Shown here piece by piece: positions 40,532 through 49,155 of a DNA stretch of 64,000 bases. The stretch's first letter is position 1. Every line of letters starts with the position of its first letter. The DNA is taken from NCBI GenBank assembly GCA_963837655.1, contig CAWIOK010000007.1, positions 186,001-250,000 on the forward strand, given 5' to 3'. The position numbers were made by a program, and so were the translations under genes. Source of the stretch: CAVVSD01 sp963837655 (GTDB taxonomy: Bacteria > Actinomycetota > Thermoleophilia > Solirubrobacterales > Solirubrobacteraceae). The notes under the pieces are model-generated. The model searched no databases. It was not told where the DNA came from and saw nothing but the letters and a program-made list of their open reading frames with translations.

Positions 40532-41266
40532 TCAACGCAGTTGCGAGAGGAACTCGACGAGCGCGTCGCGCTTCTCCTGCGGCAGCTCTGCGAAGGAGGG
40601 CATGGGGGCCGTCGGGTTGATCAGCGTGCGTTCGATGGCCTGCTTCGGCAGCCGCGATCCGATCTCCGTCAGCTGAGGGCCGGGACCGTCGTTGCCGTTG
40701 TGGCCGAACTTGTGGCAGGCCAGGCAGCCCGACTGGGCGGCGACCTCCCGTCCCGCGTTGAACTGCTGCTCGACCTGGCCGCCCTGCGCGACGACGCTCT
40801 TGGGCGTCGGCAGGTCGATCGAGTTCGGCGATCCCGCGGCCGCACCGAGGTAGGTGAGGTACGCCATCGCGGCGATCGTGAAGATGCCGGCGGCGGTGGC
40901 GATCGGACGGCGCTCGGGCCGGCGCTCCGGGCTGCGGTCGTAGAACGGCAGCAGGAACAGCAGGATCATGCAGATCGTCGGGATGCCGATCGTCGCCAGC
41001 GGGACGAGCACCGACGGCTTGATGACCCGGAGCAGCTCGAACAGGAAGAAGAAGTACCACTCCGGCCGCGGCACGTAGGTGGTCGTCGTCGGGTCGGCCT
41101 TCGGCCCGAGCTCGGCGCCGAGGATCAGCGACATGAAGATGATCGCGACGAGCACGAGCACCGCCATCGCGGAGTCCTTCGCGACCGCGTACGGATAGAA
41201 GGGCTTGCCCTCCGACTTCAGCTGGGCGTACTCGCGGAGGTACGCCTCCTTCTCGCGCTGGTTCAC
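40532..41266 (-). CDS. qcrC: Menaquinol:cytochrome c reductase cytochrome b C-terminal/cytochrome c fusion (QcrC type)
   Basis: This 244-residue protein fuses a subunit-IV-like part (three helices, 32-50, 88-107 and 122-141, with the quinol-site motif PEWYFFFLFELLR at 68-80) to a small c-type cytochrome with the haem motif CLACH at 181-185 and a likely Met ligand in TAPMPSF. This is the Bacillus QcrC architecture rather than the dihaem QcrC of Actinomycetia. The ATG overlaps the cytochrome b stop. The haem domain would face outside and pass electrons to a cytochrome oxidase. Confidence 0.9.
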   Translation of the reverse strand: MNQREKEAYLREYAQLKSEGKPFYPYAVAKDSAMAVLVLVAIIFMSLILGAELGPKADPTTTTYVPRPEWYFFFLFELLRVIKPSVLVPLATIGIPTICMILLFLLPFYDRSPERRPERRPIATAAGIFTIAAMAYLTYLGAAAGSPNSIDLPTPKSVVAQGGQVEQQFNAGREVAAQSGCLACHKFGHNGNDGPGPQLTEIGSRLPKQAIERTLINPTAPMPSFAELPQEKRDALVEFLSQLR

Positions 41267-42066
41267 GAGTGTCCGTTCTCGTGGTCGTCACGCGGCTTCA
41301 GCCACGGCGGCGCGGTCGTCCCGTGCTTCATGACGAGCCACAGGTGCGCGCCGATGAGCGCGGCGATCACGCCGGGCAGCAGCAGCATGTGGATCGAGTA
41401 GAAGCGGGCGAGGGTCGTGGAGGTGAAGTCCGGGCCGCCATAGAGGAAGTCGTTCAGGTACGGCCCGACGAGCGGGCCGGTGCCGTTGATGTTCACGCCC
41501 ACGACGGTGGCCCAGTAGGACCGCTGGTCGAACGGCAGCAGGTAGCCGGTGAAGGACATCGCGAACGTCAGGATCAGCAGGACGACCCCGATGACCCAGT
41601 TCAGCTCACGCGGGTACTTGTACGCGCCGAAGAAGAACGTCCTCGCCATGTGCAGGCAGATGAGGATGACCATCACGGTCGAGCCCCACTTGTGCATGCC
41701 GTGCACGAACTGCCCGAGCCACACGTCGTCGTTGATGTGGCGGATCGACTCGTAGGCGCCGCCCGCGACGTCCGGGCGGTAGTACATCGCCAGGAACACG
41801 CCGGTCACCGCCTGCGACAGGAAGGCGAACATCGTTGCGGAGCCCAGCGTGTAGAACCAGTTCGTCCCGCGCGGGATCTTGCGGAACATCACCCAGCGAG
41901 CCGGCTGGGTCAGCGCGAGGCGCTCGTCGACCCAGTCGGCCGCCGAGATGCCCGTCTCCTTCAGGGTCTCCAGCGGCGTCTCGCCGTCGGCGGGATCGCC
42001 GGGGCGCCTCGGACGCGGGTTGAGCGCGTCGGGCAGCGGCGGCTTGGGGAGCTTGAGCTTCGGCAT
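41263..42066 (-). CDS. qcrB: Cytochrome b6-type subunit of the bc complex
   Basis: This 267-residue, four-helix N-terminal cytochrome b has paired haem-ligand histidines in FVHGMHKWGSTVMVILICLH (helix B region) and FYSIHMLLLPGVIAALIGAH (helix D). Qo-site elements include TLGSATMFAFLSQAVTGVFL and FTGYLLPFDQRSYWA. The split cytochrome b, with the second half on the next gene, is the b6f/Bacillus arrangement. It overlaps the Rieske stop by one base. Confidence 0.93.
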   Translation of the reverse strand: MPKLKLPKPPLPDALNPRPRRPGDPADGETPLETLKETGISAADWVDERLALTQPARWVMFRKIPRGTNWFYTLGSATMFAFLSQAVTGVFLAMYYRPDVAGGAYESIRHINDDVWLGQFVHGMHKWGSTVMVILICLHMARTFFFGAYKYPRELNWVIGVVLLILTFAMSFTGYLLPFDQRSYWATVVGVNINGTGPLVGPYLNDFLYGGPDFTSTTLARFYSIHMLLLPGVIAALIGAHLWLVMKHGTTAPPWLKPRDDHENGHS

Positions 42067-42743
42067 CAGGTCCCCGGGAGCTTCCGCTGCGTGGGACGCG
42101 ACGGGTAGAGGTACTGGCCGATGCCGTCGAGCTCCTCACCGGGGAATCGCGGGGAGAAGCGCTCGAGCTCGGAGTTCACGCTGAAACGGGGGCCGACCCA
42201 CACGTCGGTGCCGCGGATCTCGGTGTAGAAGCGGTCGAGCGGTCGCACCGGCGGGCCGCCGTCGACCATGCCGTCGAAGCCGTACACGCCACCGTGGCAC
42301 GGGCAGATGAAACGGGCCGACGCCGCCACGAAGCGGACGGGACAGCCGAGGTGCATGCACCGCGACGAGAGCGCGACGACCCGGTTGTACTGGTCCGCCG
42401 GCTCCTTGTCGTACTCCGGGTTGCGCTGACGCAGGTACAGGGTGGTCTTGCCGACCTCGCCGATGCTCGCGTTGAGCGTCATGACGCGGGGGACGTAGGT
42501 GTCATTGGGGAAGTCGGCAAGCGCGCCCACCTTCTCCCAGGTCACCGGCGTCTTCTTGAAGATCGGGCCGACGGCGAAGCCAAGGGCCGGCAGGACGAAG
42601 GCAGCGGTGCTGACGGCACCGAAGAGCTGGACCGAGCCGCCGATGACGCGGCGGCGCGTGACGGTCTCGCCCTCGAACGCGCCTGGAATGCGGCGGTCCG
42701 CGGTGTACTTCGACTTCTTCTTCTCGGGGGGTGTCTCAGCCAT
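42066..42743 (-). CDS. qcrA: Rieske iron-sulfur protein
   Basis: This 225-residue protein has a Tat-type N-terminus (TRRRVIGGSVQLFG, about 29-42) with a membrane helix, then the Rieske domain. The 2Fe-2S ligands are Cys129 and His131 in CMHLGC and Cys147 and His150 in CPCHGG; Cys134 and Cys149 would form the disulfide. It carries electrons from menaquinol to the cytochrome c domain. Its export would need the TatAC proteins encoded a few kilobases away. The ATG lies inside the end of the upstream gene. Confidence 0.94.
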   Translation of the reverse strand: MAETPPEKKKSKYTADRRIPGAFEGETVTRRRVIGGSVQLFGAVSTAAFVLPALGFAVGPIFKKTPVTWEKVGALADFPNDTYVPRVMTLNASIGEVGKTTLYLRQRNPEYDKEPADQYNRVVALSSRCMHLGCPVRFVAASARFICPCHGGVYGFDGMVDGGPPVRPLDRFYTEIRGTDVWVGPRFSVNSELERFSPRFPGEELDGIGQYLYPSRPTQRKLPGT

Positions 42744-43176
42744 GGGGGGAAGGGCGGCGAATGCTATCGGCTGCGTCGCGCAGGACGTCGCCAGCGCCCC
42801 GTTCTCCGGCGCGTGCACGCTGCTTGGCGCCCACGAGGTCGGGCGACTCCCCCCAGCCGATCGCGCTCGCGGCCGCGACCCACACGGCGTCGGCGAGGGC
42901 CGGGTCCCCACCGGCGTGAGCTTGCGCACACAGCGAGATGGCATCGGCCAGCTCGGCGATCGCGGGCAGGTCCCCGATCGCGGCGAGGGCGGCGAGGCCG
43001 TCCGCGTACCGGCGGTCGCCATCGAGGAGCGCGACGTCGCGGTCCGGCGCTCTCGGGGACTGCGCCGCGCCGTAGTGATGCTCGTAGCCCTCGTGGACGG
43101 CGTCGACGCCGGCGCGCAGCGCGTCGGCGTGACCCTCGGCACGCGGACCGCGCGCGGCGAGCTCGCCCGGTCTCAC
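42736..43176 (-). CDS. Helical protein of unknown function in the haem/cytochrome operon
   Basis: The GTG at 43176 overlaps the hemL stop (GTGA) and the end overlaps the Rieske start by eight bases, so it is clearly translated in the operon. The 146-residue product is all-helical and Ala-rich: ADALRAGVDAVHEGYEHHYG, DVALLDGDRRYADGLAALAA, IAELADAISLCAQAHAGGD. The LLDGDxxYADGL...LA pattern weakly recalls the small subunit of heterodimeric polyprenyl synthases, which would fit menaquinone synthesis, but this is a guess. No catalytic motif is seen. Confidence 0.65.
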   Translation of the reverse strand: MRPGELAARGPRAEGHADALRAGVDAVHEGYEHHYGAAQSPRAPDRDVALLDGDRRYADGLAALAAIGDLPAIAELADAISLCAQAHAGGDPALADAVWVAAASAIGWGESPDLVGAKQRARAGERGAGDVLRDAADSIRRPSPHG

Positions 43177-44465
43177 AGTCCCGAGAAGGCGGCCCGCGCC
43201 GCCTCGATCGTGCGCTCCACGTGCGCCTCGGTGTGCGCCAGCGACGGGAACCAGGCCTCGAACTGCGACGGGGGCGGGTAGACACCGTTCGCCAGCAGCG
43301 CGCGGCACCACGCCCCGTAGGTCTCGGTGTCGCACGCCTGCGCGCCCACGTAGTCGGTGACGGGCGTCTCGCTGAAGAAGATCGTCACCAGGCCGCATGC
43401 GGACTGGACCTGCACCGGCCGGTCGCCGGCGGCGTCGGCCATCCCCGCGGCCAGCGCCTCGGTCGTCGCGGCCAGCCTGGCGTACGCGTCGTCGTCGAGC
43501 ATGTCGAGCGTCGCGCGGCCCGCCGCGACCGCGAGCGGGTTCCCGCTCAGCGTCCCGGCCTGGTAGACGTCGCCCGCCGGCGCGATGCGCTCCATGAGCG
43601 CCCGCGAGCCGCCGTAGGCCGCCGCGGGCAGCCCGCCGCCGATGACCTTGCCCATGACCGTCAGGTCGGGCAGGACGCCGGACAGGCCCTGCACGCCGCC
43701 CCGGCCGACGCGGAAGCCGGAGATGACCTCGTCGAAGACGAGCAGCGCGCCCGTCGCGTCCGCGCGCTCGCGCAGGAGCTCCAGGAAGCCGGGCTGTGGC
43801 GGGACGAGGCCCATGTTCGCCGGGTAGGGCTCGGCGAGGATCGCTGCGAACGCGTTCGCCTCGGTCGCGGCGATGACCGCATCACGGTCGTTCCAGGGCA
43901 CGATCACGGTGCCTGCGGTCGCGGCGGCGGGCACGCCCGGGGAGGCCGGGATGCCGGCGGTGGCCAGGCCGGAGCCCGCCTCGGCCAGCAACCCGTCGAC
44001 GTGGCCGTGGTAGGCGCCGGCGAACTTGAGGAGCCGCTCTCGTCCGGTCGCGGCGCGGGCGAGCCGGATCGCGCTCATCGACGCCTCGGTCCCCGACGAC
44101 GTCATCCGCAGCATCTCCACGGACGGGATCCGCCGGGCGACCTCCTCGGCGAGCTCGACCTCGCCCCCGGTCGGCGCGCCGAATGTCGTCCCGTGTGCCG
44201 CGGCGTCGGCGACGGCGGACAGGATCCGCGGGTGCGCGTGCCCGTGCACGAGCGGCCCCCAGGAGCAGACGTAGTCGACGTAGGTGTTGCCGTCGACGTC
44301 GGTGAGCTCGGCGCCCGACGCGCTCGCGACGAAGATCGGGTCGCGCCCGATCGAGCGCATCGCGCGAACCGGCGAGTTCACGCCGCCCGGCAGGACCTTC
44401 ACAGCGCGCTCGTAGAGCGCAGCGGATCGGGCGTCGCGCAGCGCCTCAGGCCCGCGCGTGCTCAC
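43173..44465 (-). CDS. hemL: Glutamate-1-semialdehyde 2,1-aminomutase
   Basis: HemL converts glutamate-1-semialdehyde to 5-aminolevulinate with PLP. The 430-residue sequence has GGVNSPVRAMRSIGRDPIFV at the N-terminus, SWGPLVHGHAHP, MTSSGTEASMSAIRLARAAT, FDEVISGFRVGRGG and the PLP lysine in VMGKVIGGGLPAAAYGG. The gene begins inside the end of the siroheme-decarboxylase-like gene (20-base overlap). The C5 pathway genes hemA and hemC are not in the window. Confidence 0.95.
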   Translation of the reverse strand: MSTRGPEALRDARSAALYERAVKVLPGGVNSPVRAMRSIGRDPIFVASASGAELTDVDGNTYVDYVCSWGPLVHGHAHPRILSAVADAAAHGTTFGAPTGGEVELAEEVARRIPSVEMLRMTSSGTEASMSAIRLARAATGRERLLKFAGAYHGHVDGLLAEAGSGLATAGIPASPGVPAAATAGTVIVPWNDRDAVIAATEANAFAAILAEPYPANMGLVPPQPGFLELLRERADATGALLVFDEVISGFRVGRGGVQGLSGVLPDLTVMGKVIGGGLPAAAYGGSRALMERIAPAGDVYQAGTLSGNPLAVAAGRATLDMLDDDAYARLAATTEALAAGMADAAGDRPVQVQSACGLVTIFFSETPVTDYVGAQACDTETYGAWCRALLANGVYPPPSQFEAWFPSLAHTEAHVERTIEAARAAFSGL

Positions 44466-45525
44466 GTTCCCAGGCCTTGAACTCGTCCGTGAAGTACTGG
44501 AGCCGGATCTTCTTGAACTCCGTCGACGAGTAGAGCGTCGAGCGGCCCTCGATGCCGTCGATCTGCTCGGCGATGGCGTCGAGGATCGCGTCGCACTCCT
44601 CCTTCGAGCGACCGTGGGCCATCGTGAAGACCGAGTACGGCCAGTCGGGGTACGTCGGGCGCTGGTAGCAGTGGCTGATGCCGCGGTAGGCGGCCATGCG
44701 CGGGCCGAGCTCGGCGATGCGGTCCTCGGGCACCTTCCAGACGCCCATGCCGTTGGCGCTGAAGCCGGCGCGGCGGTGGAAGAGGATCGCGGCGACGCGG
44801 CGCAGCAGGCCGCGCTCCTTCATCCCCTCCATGTGCTCGAGCAGCTCCGCGACCGTCATGCCCAGCTCCGCGGCGGCGGGCGCGAACGGCTCGGAGACCA
44901 CCGGCAGATCGCCCTGGGTCGCGCGGACGACCGCGACGTCGCGCTCGTCGTAGGGGACCTTCGAGTCCGGGGCCGGCGCGACCACCTCGGCTGCGGTCGC
45001 CAGCGCCTTGGTGTCCGCGCTCATCTCGAGGTCCATGCGGATCTTGAACAGCTTCAGCGTCGGCAGCTGGCGGATCGACTCCGCGCCGGTCAGCTCCTGC
45101 AGGAGGTCGAGCGTGCCCTGCAGGCCCAGCGCCGAGTCCTCCTCGACCGCGATCGTGAACCACATGTTGAACTCGTGGTTGCGCAGGTAGTTGTGCGAGA
45201 CGCCCGGATGCGAGTTGATGATCGTGGCAGCGCGCCACGGGTGCTCGGGATCGACCTTCGCGGCCACGAGCATCGACCCGTAGCCGAACGCACGCGTGTC
45301 ATAGATCGGCGTGACCTGGCGGATGATCCGGTCGTCGAGCAGGCGCCGGACGCGCGCCATGACCTCGTCCTCGGTGACCTCCGCCTTCGCGGCCACGGAC
45401 GCGTACGGTCGCGGCGCAAGCGGGAACTGACCCTGCATCAGGTTCAGCAACTTGCGGTCGAGGTCGTCGAGCGGGACGGCCGAGCCGTCCTTGCGCGCGC
45501 GGACCTTCCCGGTCACCGAAGCCAT
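44446..45525 (-). CDS. Fused siroheme decarboxylase-like protein (AhbA-AhbB), Lrp/AsnC-type fold
   Basis: The 359-residue protein contains two tandem AhbA/NirD-type units, each a small winged helix plus an AsnC-like domain (about 15-165 and 190-355). Unit 1 has LDRKLLNLMQGQFPL and SHNYLRNHEFNMWFTIAVEE; unit 2 has RRAGFSANGMGVWKVPEDR and RPTYPDWPYSVFTMAHGRSKEE. These are signatures of AhbA/AhbB and NirDLGH, which decarboxylate siroheme in alternative haem or haem d1 synthesis. Location between hemB and hemL supports a haem role; an Lrp-like regulator is the alternative. Confidence 0.85.
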   Translation of the reverse strand: MASVTGKVRARKDGSAVPLDDLDRKLLNLMQGQFPLAPRPYASVAAKAEVTEDEVMARVRRLLDDRIIRQVTPIYDTRAFGYGSMLVAAKVDPEHPWRAATIINSHPGVSHNYLRNHEFNMWFTIAVEEDSALGLQGTLDLLQELTGAESIRQLPTLKLFKIRMDLEMSADTKALATAAEVVAPAPDSKVPYDERDVAVVRATQGDLPVVSEPFAPAAAELGMTVAELLEHMEGMKERGLLRRVAAILFHRRAGFSANGMGVWKVPEDRIAELGPRMAAYRGISHCYQRPTYPDWPYSVFTMAHGRSKEECDAILDAIAEQIDGIEGRSTLYSSTEFKKIRLQYFTDEFKAWEREHARA

Positions 45526-46487
45526 TCGGCGACGTCCTTCGCGAAGTAGGTGAAGATGAAGTCCGCTCCTGCGCGCTTGATCGACGTGAGCGCCTCGAGC
45601 ACCGCGGCGCGCTCGTCGAGGTACCCCGCGGCGATGGCGGCCTTCAGCATCGAGTACTCGCCGCTGACGTTGTAGGCGGCGACCGGCAGGTCGGTGGCGT
45701 CCTTGACGCGGCGCAGCACGTCGAGGTACGGCAGCGCCGGCTTGACCATGAGGACGTCGGCACCCTCCTCGACGTCCAGGAGCGATTCGCGCACCGCCTC
45801 GGTGCCGTTGGCGCCGTCCATCTGGTAGCCGCGGCGATCGCCGAAGGCGGGCGCGGAGTCCGCCGCCTCGCGGAACGGGCCGTAGAACGCGGAGGCGAAC
45901 TTCGCGCTGTAGGAGATGATCGGCACGTCGGACATGCCCTCCTCGTCGAGCGCGTGGCGCATGTGCCCGACCCGGCCGTCCATCATGTCGCTCGGGGCGA
46001 CCACGTCGCAGCCGGCGCGCGCGAGGCTCACCGCTGTGCGCGACAGGAGCTCCAGGGACGAGTCGTTGTCGACCCGGCCATCGGCCGTCAGCAGCCCGCA
46101 GTGACCGTGGCTCGTGTACTCGCACAGGCACACATCGCCGACGATGATGAGATCGGGGTGGGCCTGCTTGATGGCGCGCGCGGCGAGTTGGACGATGCCC
46201 TCGTCGTCGTACGCCCCCGTGCCCTCCTCGTCCTTGTGGGCCGGGATGCCGAAGAGCATCAGACCCGGGATGCCGCGGGCGACGAGCTCGCCCGCCTCCT
46301 CCACAGCGGCATCGACGCCGAGACGGTCGACGCCCGGCATCGCGTCGATCGGCTTGCGGCCGTTCAGGCCGGCCTCGATGAAGATCGGCAGGAGCAGGTC
46401 CTGCGGCGACAGGTGCGTCTCGCGCACGAGGTCGCGGAGCGCGGGCGTCCGCCGCAGACGCCGCAGGCGGGTCGAAGGGAAGGCCAC
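45513..46487 (-). CDS. hemB: Porphobilinogen synthase
   Basis: HemB condenses two 5-aminolevulinate molecules. The 324-residue protein has the two active-site lysines in SYSAKFASAFYGPFREAA and VLMVKPALPYLDVLRRV, and the cysteine-rich metal loop DVCLCEYTSHGHCGLL, which marks the zinc-dependent form (Asp replaces Cys in the magnesium form). Other segments are PIFIEAGLNGRKPIDAMPGV and VVAPSDMMDGRVGHMR. It overlaps the next gene by 13 bases. Confidence 0.95.
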   Translation of the reverse strand: MAFPSTRLRRLRRTPALRDLVRETHLSPQDLLLPIFIEAGLNGRKPIDAMPGVDRLGVDAAVEEAGELVARGIPGLMLFGIPAHKDEEGTGAYDDEGIVQLAARAIKQAHPDLIIVGDVCLCEYTSHGHCGLLTADGRVDNDSSLELLSRTAVSLARAGCDVVAPSDMMDGRVGHMRHALDEEGMSDVPIISYSAKFASAFYGPFREAADSAPAFGDRRGYQMDGANGTEAVRESLLDVEEGADVLMVKPALPYLDVLRRVKDATDLPVAAYNVSGEYSMLKAAIAAGYLDERAAVLEALTSIKRAGADFIFTYFAKDVAEWLR

Positions 46488-46496
46488 GCCTTGAGC

Positions 46497-47126
46497 CTAC
46501 CGCCGCGACGTACCCGGCTCGTCGCGTCCGGCGGCGAAGTCCTCGACGGTGAGGGCGTACAGCGAGTGGTCCTCCCAGACGCCCGCGATCCGCAGGTAGC
46601 GGACCGCCAGGCCCTCGCGCCGGAACCCCGCCTTCTCCATGACGCGGTTGGAGCGGGCGTTGCGCGGCATCACCGCGGGCTCGACGCGGTGCAGGCCGAG
46701 GTGCTCGAAGGCGAAGCCGGCGGCGAGTCGCACCGCTGTGGTCGCATGCCCGCGGCTGCCCGCGGCCTCGTCGATCCAGTAGCCCATCCCGGCGCTCTGG
46801 CGGGCGCTGCGGACGATGTTGAAGAGGTTGATGCCGCCCACGACCCGATCGCCGTCCTCGACGTCGAGCACGGCGAACCCGTAGCCGCGGTCGTCGGCCC
46901 ACGCGCGCTGCTGCAGCGCGATCCAGTCCGCCTGCCCCGCGCGCGTGAAGAACGACGCCGGGCGCAGCGGATCCCACGGGGCGAGGAACTCGCGGTTGCG
47001 GACGCGCAGCGCGAGCAGGTCGTCGGCGTCGGACGCGCGGACGGCGCGGATCGCGGTGCGGGCGGGCGGGCCGGCGTCGAGGCGGGTCGGCAGCCGCGCC
47101 GCCGTCTCCCTGCGGATACGGATCAT
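46497..47126 (-). CDS. GNAT acetyltransferase, RimJ/RimL type
   Basis: The 209-residue protein has the RimJ pattern: LRVRNREFLAPWDP, VVGGINLFNIVRSARQSAGMGYWID, SRGHATTAVRLAAGFAFEHLG (acetyl-CoA binding) and HRVEPAVMPRNARSNRVMEKAGF. Such enzymes acetylate the N-terminus of ribosomal or other proteins. It is nine bases upstream of hemB and overlaps the AI-2E transporter stop by four bases, so it is in the same long run of genes, without an obvious functional link. Confidence 0.85.
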   Translation of the reverse strand: MIRIRRETAARLPTRLDAGPPARTAIRAVRASDADDLLALRVRNREFLAPWDPLRPASFFTRAGQADWIALQQRAWADDRGYGFAVLDVEDGDRVVGGINLFNIVRSARQSAGMGYWIDEAAGSRGHATTAVRLAAGFAFEHLGLHRVEPAVMPRNARSNRVMEKAGFRREGLAVRYLRIAGVWEDHSLYALTVEDFAAGRDEPGTSRR

Positions 47127-48343
47127 CTGGACTCGGTCTCCTCCCCGAGCGGGTCAGGAGGTGGTCCGTCGATCGAGAGCGGCGCCCTGCCCCACGGCTC
47201 GAGCACGAGGTGCCGGCGCAGGTACACGACCGTCTCGCGCACCACGGCCGCGAGGGGGAGCGCGAGGATCGCTCCGATGAACCCGGCGATCTCGCCGCCC
47301 AGCAGCAGCGCGAACAGCACGATGAGCGGGTTGAGCCTCAGCGTGCGGCCGAAGACCTGGGGCGCGACGACGTGGCCCTCGAGCTGCTGCAGCGCCAGGA
47401 ACCCGAGACCGACCCAGACCGCGGTCAGCGGGTCCTCGAACGCGGCGACCACGATCGGTGGGATCGCGCCCAGCACGGGGCCGACGTACGGCACGAGCTC
47501 CATCAGCCCGAACCAGGCGCCGAAGGCCAACGCGTAGCGCCCGCCGTCCTCGAAGATCCCCAGCGCGCCGTAGGCCCACATGAGCAATCCGGCGCTCGCG
47601 CCCATGAGGATGCTGAACACGAGCTGCCCGCGCACGTAGTTGTAGACCGCCCGCTGGGCCAGCGCCGGGAAGTCGTCCGACGGCGTCCCGTCCCCCGGTG
47701 GCATCGCCCGGCGGACGATCGCGCCGATGTTCGGCCCGTAGATGAGCATGTAGATCGACAGGACGACGACGAGGAGGATGTGGAAGCCCGTCTCGACGAG
47801 ACGCGTCAGGATCTGCCCGGTGATCGACACGATCTCGCCGGACCCCTCCAGCGCCCGGCTCTGCAGCGTCGTCAGCGCGGTCTCGCCCTGGCGCTCGATC
47901 TGCACGTCGATCCCGTTGTCGTCGAAGAACACCTGGAGGTCGTGCAGCGAGCCGTTGGCCCGGTCGACGAGCTGGGGCACGTCGCGCTGGAACGATCGGG
48001 TCTGCTCGGTGACCGGTCCGGCCAGCAGGAACCCCACTCCGACCAGCGTGGTGAAGAATGCGACGTAGACGGCGATGACCGCCAGCGAGCGGGGGACGCG
48101 CCCACGCTGCACGAAGGAGACCACCGGGTTGAGGATGAGCGCGATGACCGCTGCGATGACGAAGATCAGCAGGACGGTGCCCGCCGCCCGCGCCACGATG
48201 TACAGCGCGATGATCGAGAGCGGCAGCAGGACGAGCTGGACCCAGCGCGGCACGACGACCGGCGCGACGAGCGCGACATCCCCCGTCCGCCGGGCGGGCG
48301 GCGTGGGGTCCACGCGGGCGGCGACCTCGGTCTCCTCGGCCAT
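47123..48343 (-). CDS. AI-2E family (UPF0118) membrane transporter
   Basis: The 406-residue protein has about eight membrane helices and a large soluble loop (about 110-200, DVPQLVDRANGSLHDLQVFF). Family features are the Pro-rich PRSLAVIAVYVAFFTTLVGVG after helix 3 and the C-terminal ALLLGGEIAGFIGAILALPLAA. Members export autoinducer-2, Na+/Li+ or other small molecules; the substrate is unknown. The ATG at 48343 is preferred to one at 48355 that would leave five bases to the divergent gene. It is the first gene of the eleven-gene run to 38831. Confidence 0.88.
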   Translation of the reverse strand: MAEETEVAARVDPTPPARRTGDVALVAPVVVPRWVQLVLLPLSIIALYIVARAAGTVLLIFVIAAVIALILNPVVSFVQRGRVPRSLAVIAVYVAFFTTLVGVGFLLAGPVTEQTRSFQRDVPQLVDRANGSLHDLQVFFDDNGIDVQIERQGETALTTLQSRALEGSGEIVSITGQILTRLVETGFHILLVVVLSIYMLIYGPNIGAIVRRAMPPGDGTPSDDFPALAQRAVYNYVRGQLVFSILMGASAGLLMWAYGALGIFEDGGRYALAFGAWFGLMELVPYVGPVLGAIPPIVVAAFEDPLTAVWVGLGFLALQQLEGHVVAPQVFGRTLRLNPLIVLFALLLGGEIAGFIGAILALPLAAVVRETVVYLRRHLVLEPWGRAPLSIDGPPPDPLGEETESR

Positions 48344-48360
48344 CGCCGGGAGCATGCCGG

Positions 48361-49155
48361 ATGGCTGACGCGCCCGCGACGATCTTGTTCGTGGGGGACG
48401 TCGTCGGCGGGATCGGGCGCAGGACGCTGCTCGGCCTCCTGCCGTCGCTGCGCGAGCGCTACGAGCCCACCTTCGTCGTCGTCAACGGCGAGAACAGCGC
48501 GGGGGGCCTGGGGATCACGCCCAAGATCGCCGACGACCTGTTCGGGGCCGGCGTGGACGTGATCACGCTCGGCAACCACACCTACCACCGGCGCGAGATC
48601 ATCCGCTACCTCGACACCCACAGCGAGATCATCCGGCCGGCCAACTACCTGCGCAGCCAGCCGGGGCGCGGCTCCGTCGTCGTGGAGCGCGACGGCGTCC
48701 GGCTCGGCGTCGTGAACATGCTCGGCAACGTCTTCCTCAACGCCGGCCGGGCCGCCTTCCCCGAGGTCGACGCCGCCCTGCACGACCTGCGCGACCGCGC
48801 CGACCACGTGCTCGTCGACTTCCACGCGGAGGCCACGAGCGAGAAGATCGCCATGGGCTGGCATCTCGACGGGCGCGCGACGGCCATGGTCGGGACGCAC
48901 ACGCACGTCCCGACCGCCGACGGGCGCGTGCTGCCGGGCGGGACGGCCTACATCACCGACGTCGGGATGACCGGACCGCGGGGCGGGGTCATCGGCGTCG
49001 ACCGCGACCAGGCGGTCCGCGGCTTCGTGACCCACATGCGCGAGCCGTTCGAGACGTCCGACGACGACCCCTGGCTCATGGGCGTCGTCATCCGTGCGAC
49101 GCGGCCGATGCGCGCGGACTCGATCGAGCAGCTGCTGCTGCCCGCCGTCCACTGA
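48361..49155 (+). CDS. YmdB-family metallophosphoesterase
   Basis: This 264-residue calcineurin-like protein matches the TIGR00282/YmdB group, which hydrolyses 2',3'-cyclic nucleotides. Metal-binding motifs are LFVGDVVGGIGRR (Asp), VNGENSAGG (Asn/Glu), ITLGNHTYHRREI (His), VDFHAEATSEK and VGTHTHVPTADG (His). In Bacillus, YmdB affects biofilm and mRNA fate; the role here is open. The last 68 bases overlap the convergent GT87-like gene. Confidence 0.9.
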   Translation: MADAPATILFVGDVVGGIGRRTLLGLLPSLRERYEPTFVVVNGENSAGGLGITPKIADDLFGAGVDVITLGNHTYHRREIIRYLDTHSEIIRPANYLRSQPGRGSVVVERDGVRLGVVNMLGNVFLNAGRAAFPEVDAALHDLRDRADHVLVDFHAEATSEKIAMGWHLDGRATAMVGTHTHVPTADGRVLPGGTAYITDVGMTGPRGGVIGVDRDQAVRGFVTHMREPFETSDDDPWLMGVVIRATRPMRADSIEQLLLPAVH

